From contig CAMYOR010000017.1 in the NCBI GenBank assembly GCA_947278105.1, forward strand, positions 1 to 13,235: DNA of 13,235 bases, read 5' to 3'. The stretch's first letter is position 1. The number at the start of each line of letters is the position of its first letter. The DNA comes from an uncultured Tissierellia bacterium (GTDB lineage Bacteria; Bacillota; Clostridia; Tissierellales; Peptoniphilaceae). Made by a program: the position numbers and the translations under genes. Positions 1 through 6,424 of the stretch are shown piece after piece. A model generated the notes under the pieces. The model did not search any database. It had not been told where the DNA came from and saw only the letters and a program-made list of their open reading frames with translations.

Positions 1-275
1 GCTTCAAGAATATGAGCCTTCTGACCTTTAATTTCAACCGTATTTGTTCCATATTGGGTCTTATAAGGAAAAACCTTTCCTTCATTTTGAGGAATAAGAG
101 GAATCAAGTCAACCTCTTGTCCGTTGATCTGAACGCTAATCATTTTTTCGGCTTTTTTTTCCCCGGCCTGGTGATTCCCCAAAGAGACAATAAGGATCAG
201 GCAAATTAGGCTCACAAGAGCCATCAAGACCATTAAAGCCATATCTGCCTTTGTCATATATTTTCGCCAATTCAT
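1..275 (-). CDS. NusG domain II-containing small membrane-anchored protein (C-terminus off the left edge)
   Basis: The visible 91 residues start MNWRKYMTKADMAL. A hydrophobic segment at about residues 12-32 is followed by a soluble part with ISVQINGQEVDLIPL and a later TVEIKGQKAHILEA stretch. This basic N-terminus, single membrane anchor and small beta-rich outer domain match NusG_II (DUF-type) proteins, which in Clostridia often sit beside rnf genes and Gx-type transporter or FMN transferase genes. It does not look like the transcription factor NusG, because no NGN or KOW domain is present. The start at 275 is chosen for a GGAGGG ribosome site 4 nt upstream; the ATG at codon 7 has none. It lies downstream of the rnf terminator and has its own candidate promoter, so it seems to be a separate unit. 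The molecular role is unknown; a link to Rnf maturation or envelope redox work is inference from position. The fold assignment is from memory of the family. Confidence 0.72.
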   Translation of the reverse strand, partial: MNWRKYMTKADMALMVLMALVSLICLILIVSLGNHQAGEKKAEKMISVQINGQEVDLIPLIPQNEGKVFPYKTQYGTNTVEIKGQKAHILE

Positions 276-296
276 AGACCCTCCGCATTAGACTTT

Positions 297-325
297 AGTT
301 TACCAATGACAGGAGGGTCTTGCAA
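297..325 (-). promoter_or_regulatory. Candidate sigma-A promoter for the NusG_II gene
   Basis: On the minus strand, TTGCAA (320-325) and TAAACT (297-302) are separated by exactly 17 nt. Each box matches 4 of 6 consensus bases. A start about 7 nt past the -10 gives a leader of roughly 15 nt that contains the GGAGGG ribosome site. It lies between the rnf terminator and the gene, where a promoter is expected. Confidence 0.5.
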
Positions 326-393
326 GGAGCGAAAAATAAAAAATCATCTCAAAAGATGCCGACTTTTTTCTTTTAGTGAAAATAAAACGTAAG

Positions 394-425
394 AAAAAAG
401 GCCGCAAACATTTTTGTCTGCGGCC
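394..425 (-). terminator. Intrinsic terminator of the rnf operon
   Basis: Read on the minus strand, GGCCGCAGACA pairs with TGTTTGCGGCC, an 11-bp stem with one G-T wobble. The loop is AAAA and six T residues (394-399) follow. It starts 29 nt beyond the rnfB stop codon. A second, weak 5-bp hairpin with a T-rich tail follows at 331-358 and may act as a backup. Confidence 0.92.
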
Positions 426-454
426 GATTCTTTAATTATTTCATCTGAGAAAAG

Positions 455-1312
455 TTAGGCTTTTACCGTTTCATTTTCTGCTGGTTCTTCCTCAGGAACG
501 GCATTGACGTCTGGATACTGGTTCAAAATAATGCACTTAGCAGGACATTTTTCAGCCGCCACCTTTGCTTTTTCCATGTCATAGCCCTTATGGTAAGTAG
601 GACGAGAAAGCTTTCCCTCCATTATAAATTCTTCCGGAGCCATTTTTGTACAGAGAGAGCAGCCAATGCATCCGATGGAGCAGGCTTCTTTGACGCCCTT
701 GCCGAACTCGGGGTTCGAGCACTTGACCACAGCCGGAGCATGATAGGGAATCAGCTGGATGATATGCTTGGGGCAAACGCCAATGCACTTGAGACAAGCA
801 ACGCATTTTTCTTCGTTGATCACGGCAATGCCGTTTTCAATACGAATCGCACCGTACTCGCAGACATTCTTGCAGGACCCGCAGCCTAAGCAGCCGTAGG
901 GGCAAGATTTGGAACCGCCAAAATTGTAGGACATTAAACGGCAGTCCTCTACACCTGTATAATCAAAGTTTTGGGTGGTATGGTCACAGTCGCCCTGGCA
1001 AAGGACGCAAGAAACCATCCTTTGGGTTTCACCGGCTTCTCCGCCCATGATTTCAGCGATAGCTGCAGCTGTTTTTTCTCCTCCCACCTTACAGGCAGTA
1101 AGAGGAGCCTCTCCCTTGGCGATAGCAGCAGCACAGGCATCGCAACCTGCATAACCGCAGGCTCCGCAGTTCGCGCCCGGAAGGGCATCACGGACCGCCG
1201 TGATCTTGGGATCCACGGGGATGTAGGTCGCTTTACTGATCACACCCAAAAGAAAAGCACTGACACCGCCCAGGATGGAGACGACTAAGAACGTGTGTAA
1301 AATAGGTGACAT
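455..1312 (-). CDS. rnfB: Rnf complex subunit RnfB, ferredoxin-facing Fe-S protein
   Basis: RnfB accepts electrons from reduced ferredoxin and feeds the Rnf membrane complex. The 285-residue protein has an N-terminal membrane helix (about residues 4-26), then the RnfB 4Fe-4S domain with C49, C52, C57 and C74 (NCGACGYAGC). The conserved CVLCQGDC...C region follows (C102, C105, C109, C124), then ferredoxin-type motifs CLGCGSCKNVC (141-151) and CVACLKCIGVCP (170-181). A third motif, CIGCSLCTKMAP (215-226), has alanine where the fourth cysteine normally sits, and KCPAKC (255-260) may provide ligands. The tail from about 265 is acidic and proline-rich. AAGGAGG lies 6 nt before the ATG. It is the last gene of rnfCDGEAB, 20 nt after rnfA, with the operon terminator just beyond. 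Identity is clear; the exact number of clusters is not. Confidence 0.97.
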   Translation of the reverse strand: MSPILHTFLVVSILGGVSAFLLGVISKATYIPVDPKITAVRDALPGANCGACGYAGCDACAAAIAKGEAPLTACKVGGEKTAAAIAEIMGGEAGETQRMVSCVLCQGDCDHTTQNFDYTGVEDCRLMSYNFGGSKSCPYGCLGCGSCKNVCEYGAIRIENGIAVINEEKCVACLKCIGVCPKHIIQLIPYHAPAVVKCSNPEFGKGVKEACSIGCIGCSLCTKMAPEEFIMEGKLSRPTYHKGYDMEKAKVAAEKCPAKCIILNQYPDVNAVPEEEPAENETVKA

Positions 1313-1332
1313 CGAAATCCTCCTTCATTCGT

Positions 1333-1908
1333 TTAAGAAAACATTCCTTTAAATCCGGAGAATGCGATTGCCATCAGTCCCAGAGTCAGCATTGCCAGAG
1401 GTACTCCCTGGTAGGACTTCGGAACTTCAAAGTCAATATCATAGCGTTCACGGACAGCGGCAACGAGGACAATGGCAATAAAGAAGCCAACGGCAGCAGC
1501 GAAGCCGGAAGCAAGGGTTTCTATAATGGAATATTCCGCTTCCACGTTAACAATCGCAACACCTAAAACAATGCAGTTGGTGGTGATCAGAGGAAGATAA
1601 ATACCCAAGGCATTGTAGAGACCTGGCGAAGATTTCTTTAAAAACATTTCAACCACCTGAACAAGCGCAGCGATCACCAAGATAAAAACAATGGTTCGCA
1701 GATAGATCAGGTTCGGCTGAAGCAGAAATTTATCAATGAACCAGGTAATCGCTGAGGCCAGGGTAATGACAAAGGTAACGGCGGCCCCCATACCCACGGC
1801 AGTATCAATTTTGCTGGTAACGCCTAAGGCCGGGCAGGTGCCAAGGAACTGAGCGAAAACATAGTTATTGACAAAAATCGTTGCGAAAATGATGTTTAAT
1901 GCTCTCAT
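1333..1908 (-). CDS. rnfA: Rnf complex integral membrane subunit RnfA
   Basis: RnfA is a six-helix membrane protein that pairs with RnfE, in inverted topology, in the core of the Rnf complex. In the related Nqr/Rnf structures, the two subunits hold a [2Fe-2S] cluster in mid-membrane through two cysteines each. The 191-residue protein here shows the expected pair, C25 in FLGTCPALGV and C112 in LITTNCIVLG, and is almost entirely hydrophobic. Its length is normal for the family. The start codon overlaps the rnfE stop by one base (TAATG), with GGGAGG 9 nt upstream inside rnfE, so the two are probably translationally coupled. Confidence 0.97.
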   Translation of the reverse strand: MRALNIIFATIFVNNYVFAQFLGTCPALGVTSKIDTAVGMGAAVTFVITLASAITWFIDKFLLQPNLIYLRTIVFILVIAALVQVVEMFLKKSSPGLYNALGIYLPLITTNCIVLGVAIVNVEAEYSIIETLASGFAAAVGFFIAIVLVAAVRERYDIDFEVPKSYQGVPLAMLTLGLMAIAFSGFKGMFS

Positions 1909-2573
1909 TATGCTCTACCTCCCTCAACGGCCTGATCTGCAGATTTCAGTGGCTTTGGAGCAACCTCAGCGCTCAAGGCGGCCTCCTTCTTCTTGTTGAT
2001 AATAAAGTTTGCTACTGCAATGCCTAAGCCTAAGATAATAAAGGCAGAGGCGGGCTGCTGGAAGAAGGGAATGGAGTACTGCTTTGGCAGAATCTGTGTG
2101 CCGAAAAAGGTCCCGGCACCAAAGATTTCACGAATAATGGAAATCCCTGTGATCGCCAAGGTGTAACCCACGCCGTTTCCAAGCCCATCCACCAGGGATA
2201 AGCCAACATTGTTTTTATAGGCAAAGGCCTCGGCACGGCCAAGGATGATACAGTTAACAACAATCAGTGGCAGGAAGATACCCAGAGCCTTATAAAGGGA
2301 TGGGACAAAGGCTTCCAAAACCATCTGAAGAATGGTAACAAAGGACGCAACAACGACAATAAATGCCGGGATGCGGATATCTGACGGGATAAACTTTCTC
2401 AGCAGGGAAATAACAATATTGGATGCCGTTAAAACTAAAAGCAGGGAAATTCCCATACCCAAAGCACCTTTTGACGTAACGGACACGGCTAAGACGGAGC
2501 ACAAACCAATGAGCTGAATGAAAGTCGGGTTATTTTTCACGATACCGTCAGTAAAAACTTCTTTTGCAGACAT
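1908..2573 (-). CDS. rnfE: Rnf complex integral membrane subunit RnfE
   Basis: RnfE is the six-helix partner of RnfA and a homologue of NqrD. Cysteines C25 (LIGLCSVLAV) and C108 (LIVVNCIILGRAEAFA) are at the positions that ligate the membrane [2Fe-2S] centre in characterised Nqr/Rnf complexes. The protein has 221 residues; the last 25 or so, after NKKKEAALSAEV, are hydrophilic and form a short cytoplasmic tail that RnfA lacks. AAAGGAGG lies 4 nt before the ATG. It sits 26 nt downstream of rnfG and shares the TAATG junction with rnfA. Confidence 0.97.
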   Translation of the reverse strand: MSAKEVFTDGIVKNNPTFIQLIGLCSVLAVSVTSKGALGMGISLLLVLTASNIVISLLRKFIPSDIRIPAFIVVVASFVTILQMVLEAFVPSLYKALGIFLPLIVVNCIILGRAEAFAYKNNVGLSLVDGLGNGVGYTLAITGISIIREIFGAGTFFGTQILPKQYSIPFFQQPASAFIILGLGIAVANFIINKKKEAALSAEVAPKPLKSADQAVEGGRA

Positions 2574-2599
2574 AATTCCTCCTTTACAATTTCACTCAA

Positions 2600-3154
2600 T
2601 TATTGCAAGGCACTAAGAGACTGGGATACTGCGTTAAATCCACCGACCATGGCCTTGGTTGTCTTTGACGCTCCGGAAATTTTTGGAATCGCTCCCTTGC
2701 CGGCCTGCTCTTCAGCAGTCATGTCACCGGAAACGATCGTTCCATCTACTCTTTTTGCGTAAGCAGGTTCTGCCACCTGAGCGCCAAATCCGGAAGTCTC
2801 TGTCTGAGCAATCACCTGAAAGCCCACGACCGTGCCATCCTTTTTTACACCAAGAACAAAGTTGACGGGGCCGTCATAGCCGCTTGGAGATTCTACGTTA
2901 AAGATGTAGCCAACCGTTTGACCGCCGGCGATCGCTTCCTGAACATCGACGATATTGTCATTAAGAACTTCTTTCTTCTCAACCGGCTTGAGCTCTTCTG
3001 CATCCGGGTAAACAGCCTTGTAAGCAGCTAAGGTTTCCTGCTCTTTGCGCTCAGCAATGACAGGAGCGGTTGCCTGGTATGTCATAGCTAAAACGATGGA
3101 TGCGACGGCGCAGATAACGAATAATTTAACAGCAAAAACAATTGAATCTTTCAT
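2600..3154 (-). CDS. rnfG: Rnf complex subunit RnfG, covalent-FMN protein
   Basis: RnfG carries an FMN bound through a phosphoester to a Ser/Thr side chain and passes electrons on the outer face of the membrane. The 184-residue protein has an N-terminal anchor (about residues 7-27), the family stretch SGYDGPVNFVLGV (91-103) and TETSGFGAQVAEPAY (118-132). The flavinylation motif SGAS lies at 160-163, with S163 the predicted acceptor. The usual acidic residue before SGA(T/S) is absent: the context here is IPKISGAS. The start overlaps the rnfD stop as ATGA, with GGAGG 9 nt upstream, so translation is likely coupled. An ApbE-type FMN transferase is needed for maturation and is not in this window. 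Confidence 0.95.
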   Translation of the reverse strand: MKDSIVFAVKLFVICAVASIVLAMTYQATAPVIAERKEQETLAAYKAVYPDAEELKPVEKKEVLNDNIVDVQEAIAGGQTVGYIFNVESPSGYDGPVNFVLGVKKDGTVVGFQVIAQTETSGFGAQVAEPAYAKRVDGTIVSGDMTAEEQAGKGAIPKISGASKTTKAMVGGFNAVSQSLSALQ

Positions 3155-4119
3155 TTCTTTTCGCCTCCAAATCCAAAGGGTTTACGGATGAATTTCTTAT
3201 CAAGTAAAGGTGTGCAACAGTTCATCAAAAGGATCGCATAAGAAACGCCTTCCGGATAACCTCCAAAGCAGCGGATCATCGCCGTTAAAAATCCGCAGCC
3301 TAAGGCGTAAAGAATCTGGCCGTCTCTGGTCATGGGCGAGGAAGCGTAATCGGTGGCCATAAAGATGGCGCCCAGCATTAAGCCGCCGCTCAGAAGCTGT
3401 GGAAGAAGATCTGCAAAGCCTGCAGTTTTGCTGATGCCGCCGAAAATCATTTCGAAGACAGCAAAGGAGAGGATGTAAATGCCGGGGATCCGGATGGAGA
3501 TCACTCCGCGGAAGATCAGGTAGGCACCGCCAATTAATAAGGCAATGGCAGAAACTTCACCCAGCATACCAGGCATTTTTCCCAGGAACATATCCATTAG
3601 AGGAGGAACCGTGCCACCCGATAAGGGAGTTGGGCCTGAAACGACATCTGGCTGTAAGGGGGTCATGTAAACGGACATATCCTTTGCCCATGCCGCTAAA
3701 AGAAAGGCACGGCCGGCTAAGGCGGGGTTCATAAAATTCGAGCCGATTCCGCCAAAGAACTGTTTGACCACGATGATTGCAAAAATATCGGCAACTACTA
3801 ATTTCCAGAGGGGAAACCCAGCTGGAACGTTGAAGGCCAATAAGATACCCGTGACGACGGCGGAAAGATCATAAATGGTGACCGGGCGTTTCAGCAATTT
3901 TTGAGTAATCGCTTCGGCTGCAACGGCGGCGGCTACCGAAATGATGATGGACATCAGGGCCTTCATTCCAAAGAAGACGACCGCGGCGATCATAGCGGGA
4001 ACGAGGGCGATAATGACATCCAGCATAATTTTCTGGGTGCTGGAATTGCTGCGTACGTGCGGAGAAGATGAGACGTTCAACAGCATTGGTTGGACCGCTT
4101 GTTGAGTATTTGTTTCCAT
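3151..4119 (-). CDS. rnfD: Rnf complex integral membrane subunit RnfD, covalent-FMN protein
   Basis: RnfD is the NqrB-like multi-helix subunit associated with ion translocation and a covalent FMN. It has 322 residues from the chosen start, with about nine to ten hydrophobic helices and family signatures KQFFGGIGSNFMNPALAGRA (about 119-138) and FMATDYASSPMTRDGQ (about 253-268). The flavinylation site reads SGPT (161-164), with T164 the predicted acceptor, where SGAT is usual. The start at 4119 is preferred because GGAGG lies 6 nt before it. The ATG two codons earlier (4125) directly abuts that GGAGG and is badly spaced. The ribosome site overlaps the rnfC stop (TAGGAGG), and the 3' end overlaps rnfG by 4 nt. 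Confidence 0.96.
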   Translation of the reverse strand: METNTQQAVQPMLLNVSSSPHVRSNSSTQKIMLDVIIALVPAMIAAVVFFGMKALMSIIISVAAAVAAEAITQKLLKRPVTIYDLSAVVTGILLAFNVPAGFPLWKLVVADIFAIIVVKQFFGGIGSNFMNPALAGRAFLLAAWAKDMSVYMTPLQPDVVSGPTPLSGGTVPPLMDMFLGKMPGMLGEVSAIALLIGGAYLIFRGVISIRIPGIYILSFAVFEMIFGGISKTAGFADLLPQLLSGGLMLGAIFMATDYASSPMTRDGQILYALGCGFLTAMIRCFGGYPEGVSYAILLMNCCTPLLDKKFIRKPFGFGGEKK

Positions 4120-4129
4120 GGACATCCTC

Positions 4130-5458
4130 CTACGCTTTCTTCTGACTTAATGACTTTAACTGACGCTTGCCAAAACGAATCAGCTCAGTAAGCGGACGGT
4201 TTGCAGGGCAAATGAATGAGCAAGTGCCGCATTCAATGCAAAGGTCACAGTGATAATCTTTAGCGACCTCCCAGTTTTCTGCTTTAGAAGCCGTGGCAAT
4301 GTAGAGGGGCTCGAGAAATACTGGGCAGACGTCTACACAGCGGCCGCATCGAATACAGGGCTCAACAGGAGGCGGAGTTCCTTCTTCACGGGTTAAAACG
4401 AGAATTCCGTTGTTGTTCTTGCAGGTCGTTCCGTCCATGGTTGGCTGGGCAACACCCATCATTGGGCCGCCAAAGATGATTTTTCCAGCCGGTTCCTTTA
4501 ATCCGCCTGCATATTCAACCGCATCGCGGATCCGGGTTCCAAAACGAATAATTAAATTCTGCGGCTTATTTAAAGCATGGCCTGTAACGGTGACAACACG
4601 CTCATAAAGCGGTTTCCCGTAGCAGCAGGCATCGACGATAGCGCAGGTCGTGCCCACGTTTTCAACCAGACAGCCCACAGAAGCAGGAAGAGCGCCCGCA
4701 GGAACATCGCGTCCGGTGCAGGAGGTGATGATTCGCTTTTCATCGCCCTGAGGATACTTGGTCTTCATGACGCCGACCTTGATGTCTTCACGGTTTCCCA
4801 TGACCTTATCAATGGCTGCAATGGCACCGGGCTTATTGTCTTCGATTGCGACGAAGCCCTGCTTTGCACCCACGGCCTTCATGATCAGCTCCAGGCCTTT
4901 GACCACCTTTTCCGGCTCATTACGCATCGTCACGTCATCACAGGTCAGATAAGGCTCACACTCTGCTCCGTTAATAATAACCGTGTCGACCGGTGTGTCT
5001 TTGCCTGGCGAAAGCTTTACACAGGTCGGGAAGCCAGCCCCGCCCATTCCTACGATTCCTGCTTCTTTCACATACTTTACGATGTCTTCCGGTGAAAGCT
5101 CCTCCAGGGTTCGATTAGCCTGTTCGTAACCCACGGTGTCCAGACCATCGTTTTGGATTACAATTGCGGGAACTTTACCCCCGCCCATCGTAAGGATATC
5201 AATAATCCCAACGATTTCACCAGATACGGATGCGTGGATCGGGGCAGAAATAAATCCACCTGCTTCCGCGATCTTCTGGCCGAGTTTGACTTTATCTCCT
5301 TTGGCGACAATTGGTTTGGCCGGAGCGCCAATACCCTGAGACATAGAAAGAATAACTGTCTCTGTGGGGGGCATCGGTGTCGGATTCGAGTCACAAGAAA
5401 GTTCCTTGTACTCTTCCATTGAAGTGCCGCCTCGGAAAGTCAGGTTTTCGAGTTTCAT
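4130..5458 (-). CDS. rnfC: Rnf complex subunit RnfC, NADH/FMN-binding Fe-S protein
   Basis: RnfC is the peripheral cytoplasmic subunit where electrons reach NAD+. The protein has 442 residues. The N-terminal part has a biotinyl-like or barrel-sandwich region (GQKIAEAGGFISAPIHASVSG, about 60-80). The Rossmann-type nucleotide/FMN region of the complex I 51-kDa family follows, with GIVGMGGAGFPT (134-145) and NGAECEPYLTCDD (163-175). Two ferredoxin-type 4Fe-4S motifs lie at CIRCGRCVDVCP (368-379) and CIECGTCSFICP (407-418). The start at 5458 is chosen for GAGGAG 8 nt upstream; the frame stays open to 5557, but that extension runs into the terminator and tRNA gene. It is the first gene of the operon. 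A terminator ends only 31 nt before the ATG, so how it is transcribed is an open question. Confidence 0.96.
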   Translation of the reverse strand: MKLENLTFRGGTSMEEYKELSCDSNPTPMPPTETVILSMSQGIGAPAKPIVAKGDKVKLGQKIAEAGGFISAPIHASVSGEIVGIIDILTMGGGKVPAIVIQNDGLDTVGYEQANRTLEELSPEDIVKYVKEAGIVGMGGAGFPTCVKLSPGKDTPVDTVIINGAECEPYLTCDDVTMRNEPEKVVKGLELIMKAVGAKQGFVAIEDNKPGAIAAIDKVMGNREDIKVGVMKTKYPQGDEKRIITSCTGRDVPAGALPASVGCLVENVGTTCAIVDACCYGKPLYERVVTVTGHALNKPQNLIIRFGTRIRDAVEYAGGLKEPAGKIIFGGPMMGVAQPTMDGTTCKNNNGILVLTREEGTPPPVEPCIRCGRCVDVCPVFLEPLYIATASKAENWEVAKDYHCDLCIECGTCSFICPANRPLTELIRFGKRQLKSLSQKKA

Positions 5459-5478
5459 TCGCCACACTCCTCTCAAAA

Positions 5479-5487
5479 ATAATACCA
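5479..5487 (-). promoter_or_regulatory. Possible extended -10 element directly before rnfC
   Basis: On the minus strand, TGG followed by TATTAT fits an extended -10 (TGn plus a 5/6 match to TATAAT). There is no usable -35 box: the hexamer 17 nt upstream is TTCGTT, inside the terminator stem. A start near 5472-5474 would leave a leader of about 14 nt that keeps the GAGGAG site. It may be the only local promoter for rnf, or chance in an AT-rich gap. Confidence 0.25.
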
Positions 5488-5489
5488 TT

Positions 5490-5522
5490 AAAAAAGCGGA
5501 GAACGAACGAGCCGTTCTCCGC
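5490..5522 (-). terminator. Intrinsic terminator after tRNA-Leu(GAG)
   Basis: Minus strand: GCGGAGAACG pairs perfectly with CGTTCTCCGC (10 bp), loop GCTCGTT, followed by six T residues (5490-5495). An alternative inner pairing of GAACG with CGTTC is possible. The hairpin begins 10 nt after the tRNA 3' end and the T-tract ends 31 nt before the rnfC ATG. It would act on transcripts from the tRNA promoter before they reach rnfC. Confidence 0.9.
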
Positions 5523-5532
5523 AAAATTAACA

Positions 5533-5616
5533 TGCAGAAGATGGGATTCGAACCCACAAGAGCAAGTGCTCACTACCCCCTCAAAGTAGCGTGTCTGCCA
5601 GTTCCACCACTTCTGC
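5533..5616 (-). tRNA. tRNA-Leu, anticodon GAG
   Basis: The 84-nt gene folds as a class II tRNA. The acceptor stem pairs GCAGAAG with CTTCTGC, with discriminator A. The D arm contains the AACTGGCAGAC block. The anticodon stem CTACT/GGTAG holds loop TTGAGGG, giving anticodon GAG (reads CUC and CUU). A long variable arm has stem GAGC/GCTC, and the T arm is GTGGG-TTCGAAT-CCCAT. CCA is not encoded, so it must be added after transcription. A strong promoter lies 19 nt upstream and a terminator 10 nt downstream. Confidence 0.96.
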
Positions 5617-5634
5617 AAATTTAGCGACTTTCAC

Positions 5635-5663
5635 ATTATAACAGCTGTTCACAGTCTCGTCAA
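5635..5663 (-). promoter_or_regulatory. Strong sigma-A promoter for tRNA-Leu(GAG)
   Basis: Minus strand: TTGACG (5658-5663, 5/6) and a perfect TATAAT (5635-5640) are 17 nt apart. The start is expected near 5628, about 12 nt before the mature tRNA. The spacer and the first base of the -10 include the 10-bp perfect palindrome AACAGCTGTT (5640-5649). This is the best promoter in the window and the nearest conventional one upstream of the rnf operon. Confidence 0.85.
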
Positions 5664-5704
5664 TTTTTATGAGTTTGTCTATTTCTAAACAAGTCTCATT
5701 ATAC

Positions 5705-5733
5705 ATTCTATCTTCACGTCCCCTTTTCTTCAA
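5705..5733 (-). promoter_or_regulatory. Possible second, upstream promoter for tRNA-Leu(GAG)
   Basis: Minus strand: TTGAAG (5728-5733, 4/6) and TAGAAT (5705-5710, 5/6) are 17 nt apart, 70 nt upstream of the stronger promoter. If used, it adds about 80 nt of leader to the tRNA precursor. AT-rich intergenic DNA gives such matches by chance, so this is tentative. Confidence 0.35.
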
Positions 5734-5764
5734 CTATTTATTATTACAGGGTAAAATACTTTTC

Positions 5765-6424
5765 TTAAACCCCGGCAAAGGCCCAGGACCAGATGTTGAA
5801 AAGATTTTTGAGCGCCAGAGAAGGCTTTGAAACCGATGAACTGTCCTGGGGAAGCCCTTCAGGAAAAAGAATCGAATAAACTGTCTTCGCCCGGTTCACC
5901 TTCCTGACGTACTGTCTTGTAACCTCCACAGGAATGTTTTCCATAGAATTTTCTTCCCAGTTAATGGTCCCATTTTCCAGCCATCCGTCGACCTGATTGG
6001 TCCCTCCGTTATAGGCCGCAATGGCCAGATCCTCACTTTGATATTTCTGAAGAAGGCGAGAAAAATAATAGGTGCCCATCTTCAGATTCGTCTGAACATC
6101 CAACAAAGCCTCTTCGGAATAATCAATTCCCAAATCCTTGGCAAGATTTTGACCGGTTTCCGGCATAATCTGCATAAGACCATGCCCCCCATCCTCTGCC
6201 ACCACCGACGGGCGAAAGTCACTTTCTGTTTTGACGATTGCACAGACCAAATGCGGATCCAATCCGTTTTCCTCCGCTGCCTGAGTGATTTCTTTTCCAT
6301 ATCGGACGGGCCAATTGGAAAGTCCCCGGTAAGAAAGGATATAAAAATAAGCAAAAGACAAAATCAGAAGAGTAAAAATTAGCAATAGGACAATTTTTAA
6401 AATAGGATGTCCATTTTTACGCAT
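5765..6424 (-). CDS. Membrane-anchored lytic transglycosylase (SLT domain)
   Basis: The protein is predicted to cleave the MurNAc-GlcNAc bond of peptidoglycan with formation of the 1,6-anhydro product. Its 219 residues begin with a signal anchor (about 9-31, after MRKNGHPILK), then the SLT/goose-lysozyme-like domain from about 45 to 185. Visible motifs are the catalytic glutamate E67 in IVKTESDFRP, GLMQIMPETG (82-91) and AAYNGGTNQV (136-145). The tail from about 190 is short, with no cell-wall-binding repeat. The start overlaps the coaE stop by 8 nt, with AAAGGGG just upstream inside coaE. The same coaE-SLT adjacency is common in Clostridia. No clear terminator follows before the next promoter. 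Confidence 0.93.
   Translation of the reverse strand: MRKNGHPILKIVLLLIFTLLILSFAYFYILSYRGLSNWPVRYGKEITQAAEENGLDPHLVCAIVKTESDFRPSVVAEDGGHGLMQIMPETGQNLAKDLGIDYSEEALLDVQTNLKMGTYYFSRLLQKYQSEDLAIAAYNGGTNQVDGWLENGTINWEENSMENIPVEVTRQYVRKVNRAKTVYSILFPEGLPQDSSSVSKPSLALKNLFNIWSWAFAGV

Noticed and set aside
12..209. 65-residue plus-strand frame at the left edge
   Set aside because: It lies opposite the NusG_II protein, whose frame has a ribosome site, promoter and membrane anchor.
331..358. 5-bp hairpin CATCT/AGATG with a T-rich tail on the minus strand
   Set aside because: Too weak to list as a separate terminator; the strong one at 394-425 explains the end of the operon.
590..1288. Plus-strand open frames opposite rnfB (590-889 and 971-1288)
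   Set aside because: Explained by codon bias of the cysteine- and glycine-rich RnfB on the other strand; no family features.
4577..5095. 172-residue open frame on the plus strand inside rnfC
   Set aside because: Antisense shadow of a clear RnfC coding frame, with no ribosome site and no recognisable domain.
5459..5557. In-frame upstream extension of rnfC by 33 residues to an ATG at 5557
   Set aside because: It would run through the tRNA 3' part and the terminator, has no ribosome site, and RnfC proteins begin near the 5458 start.
5571..5693. Small minus-strand frame of about 41 codons starting MYNETC, running through the tRNA promoter into the tRNA gene
   Set aside because: No ribosome site in position, and it overlaps a strong promoter and a clear tRNA; most likely chance.
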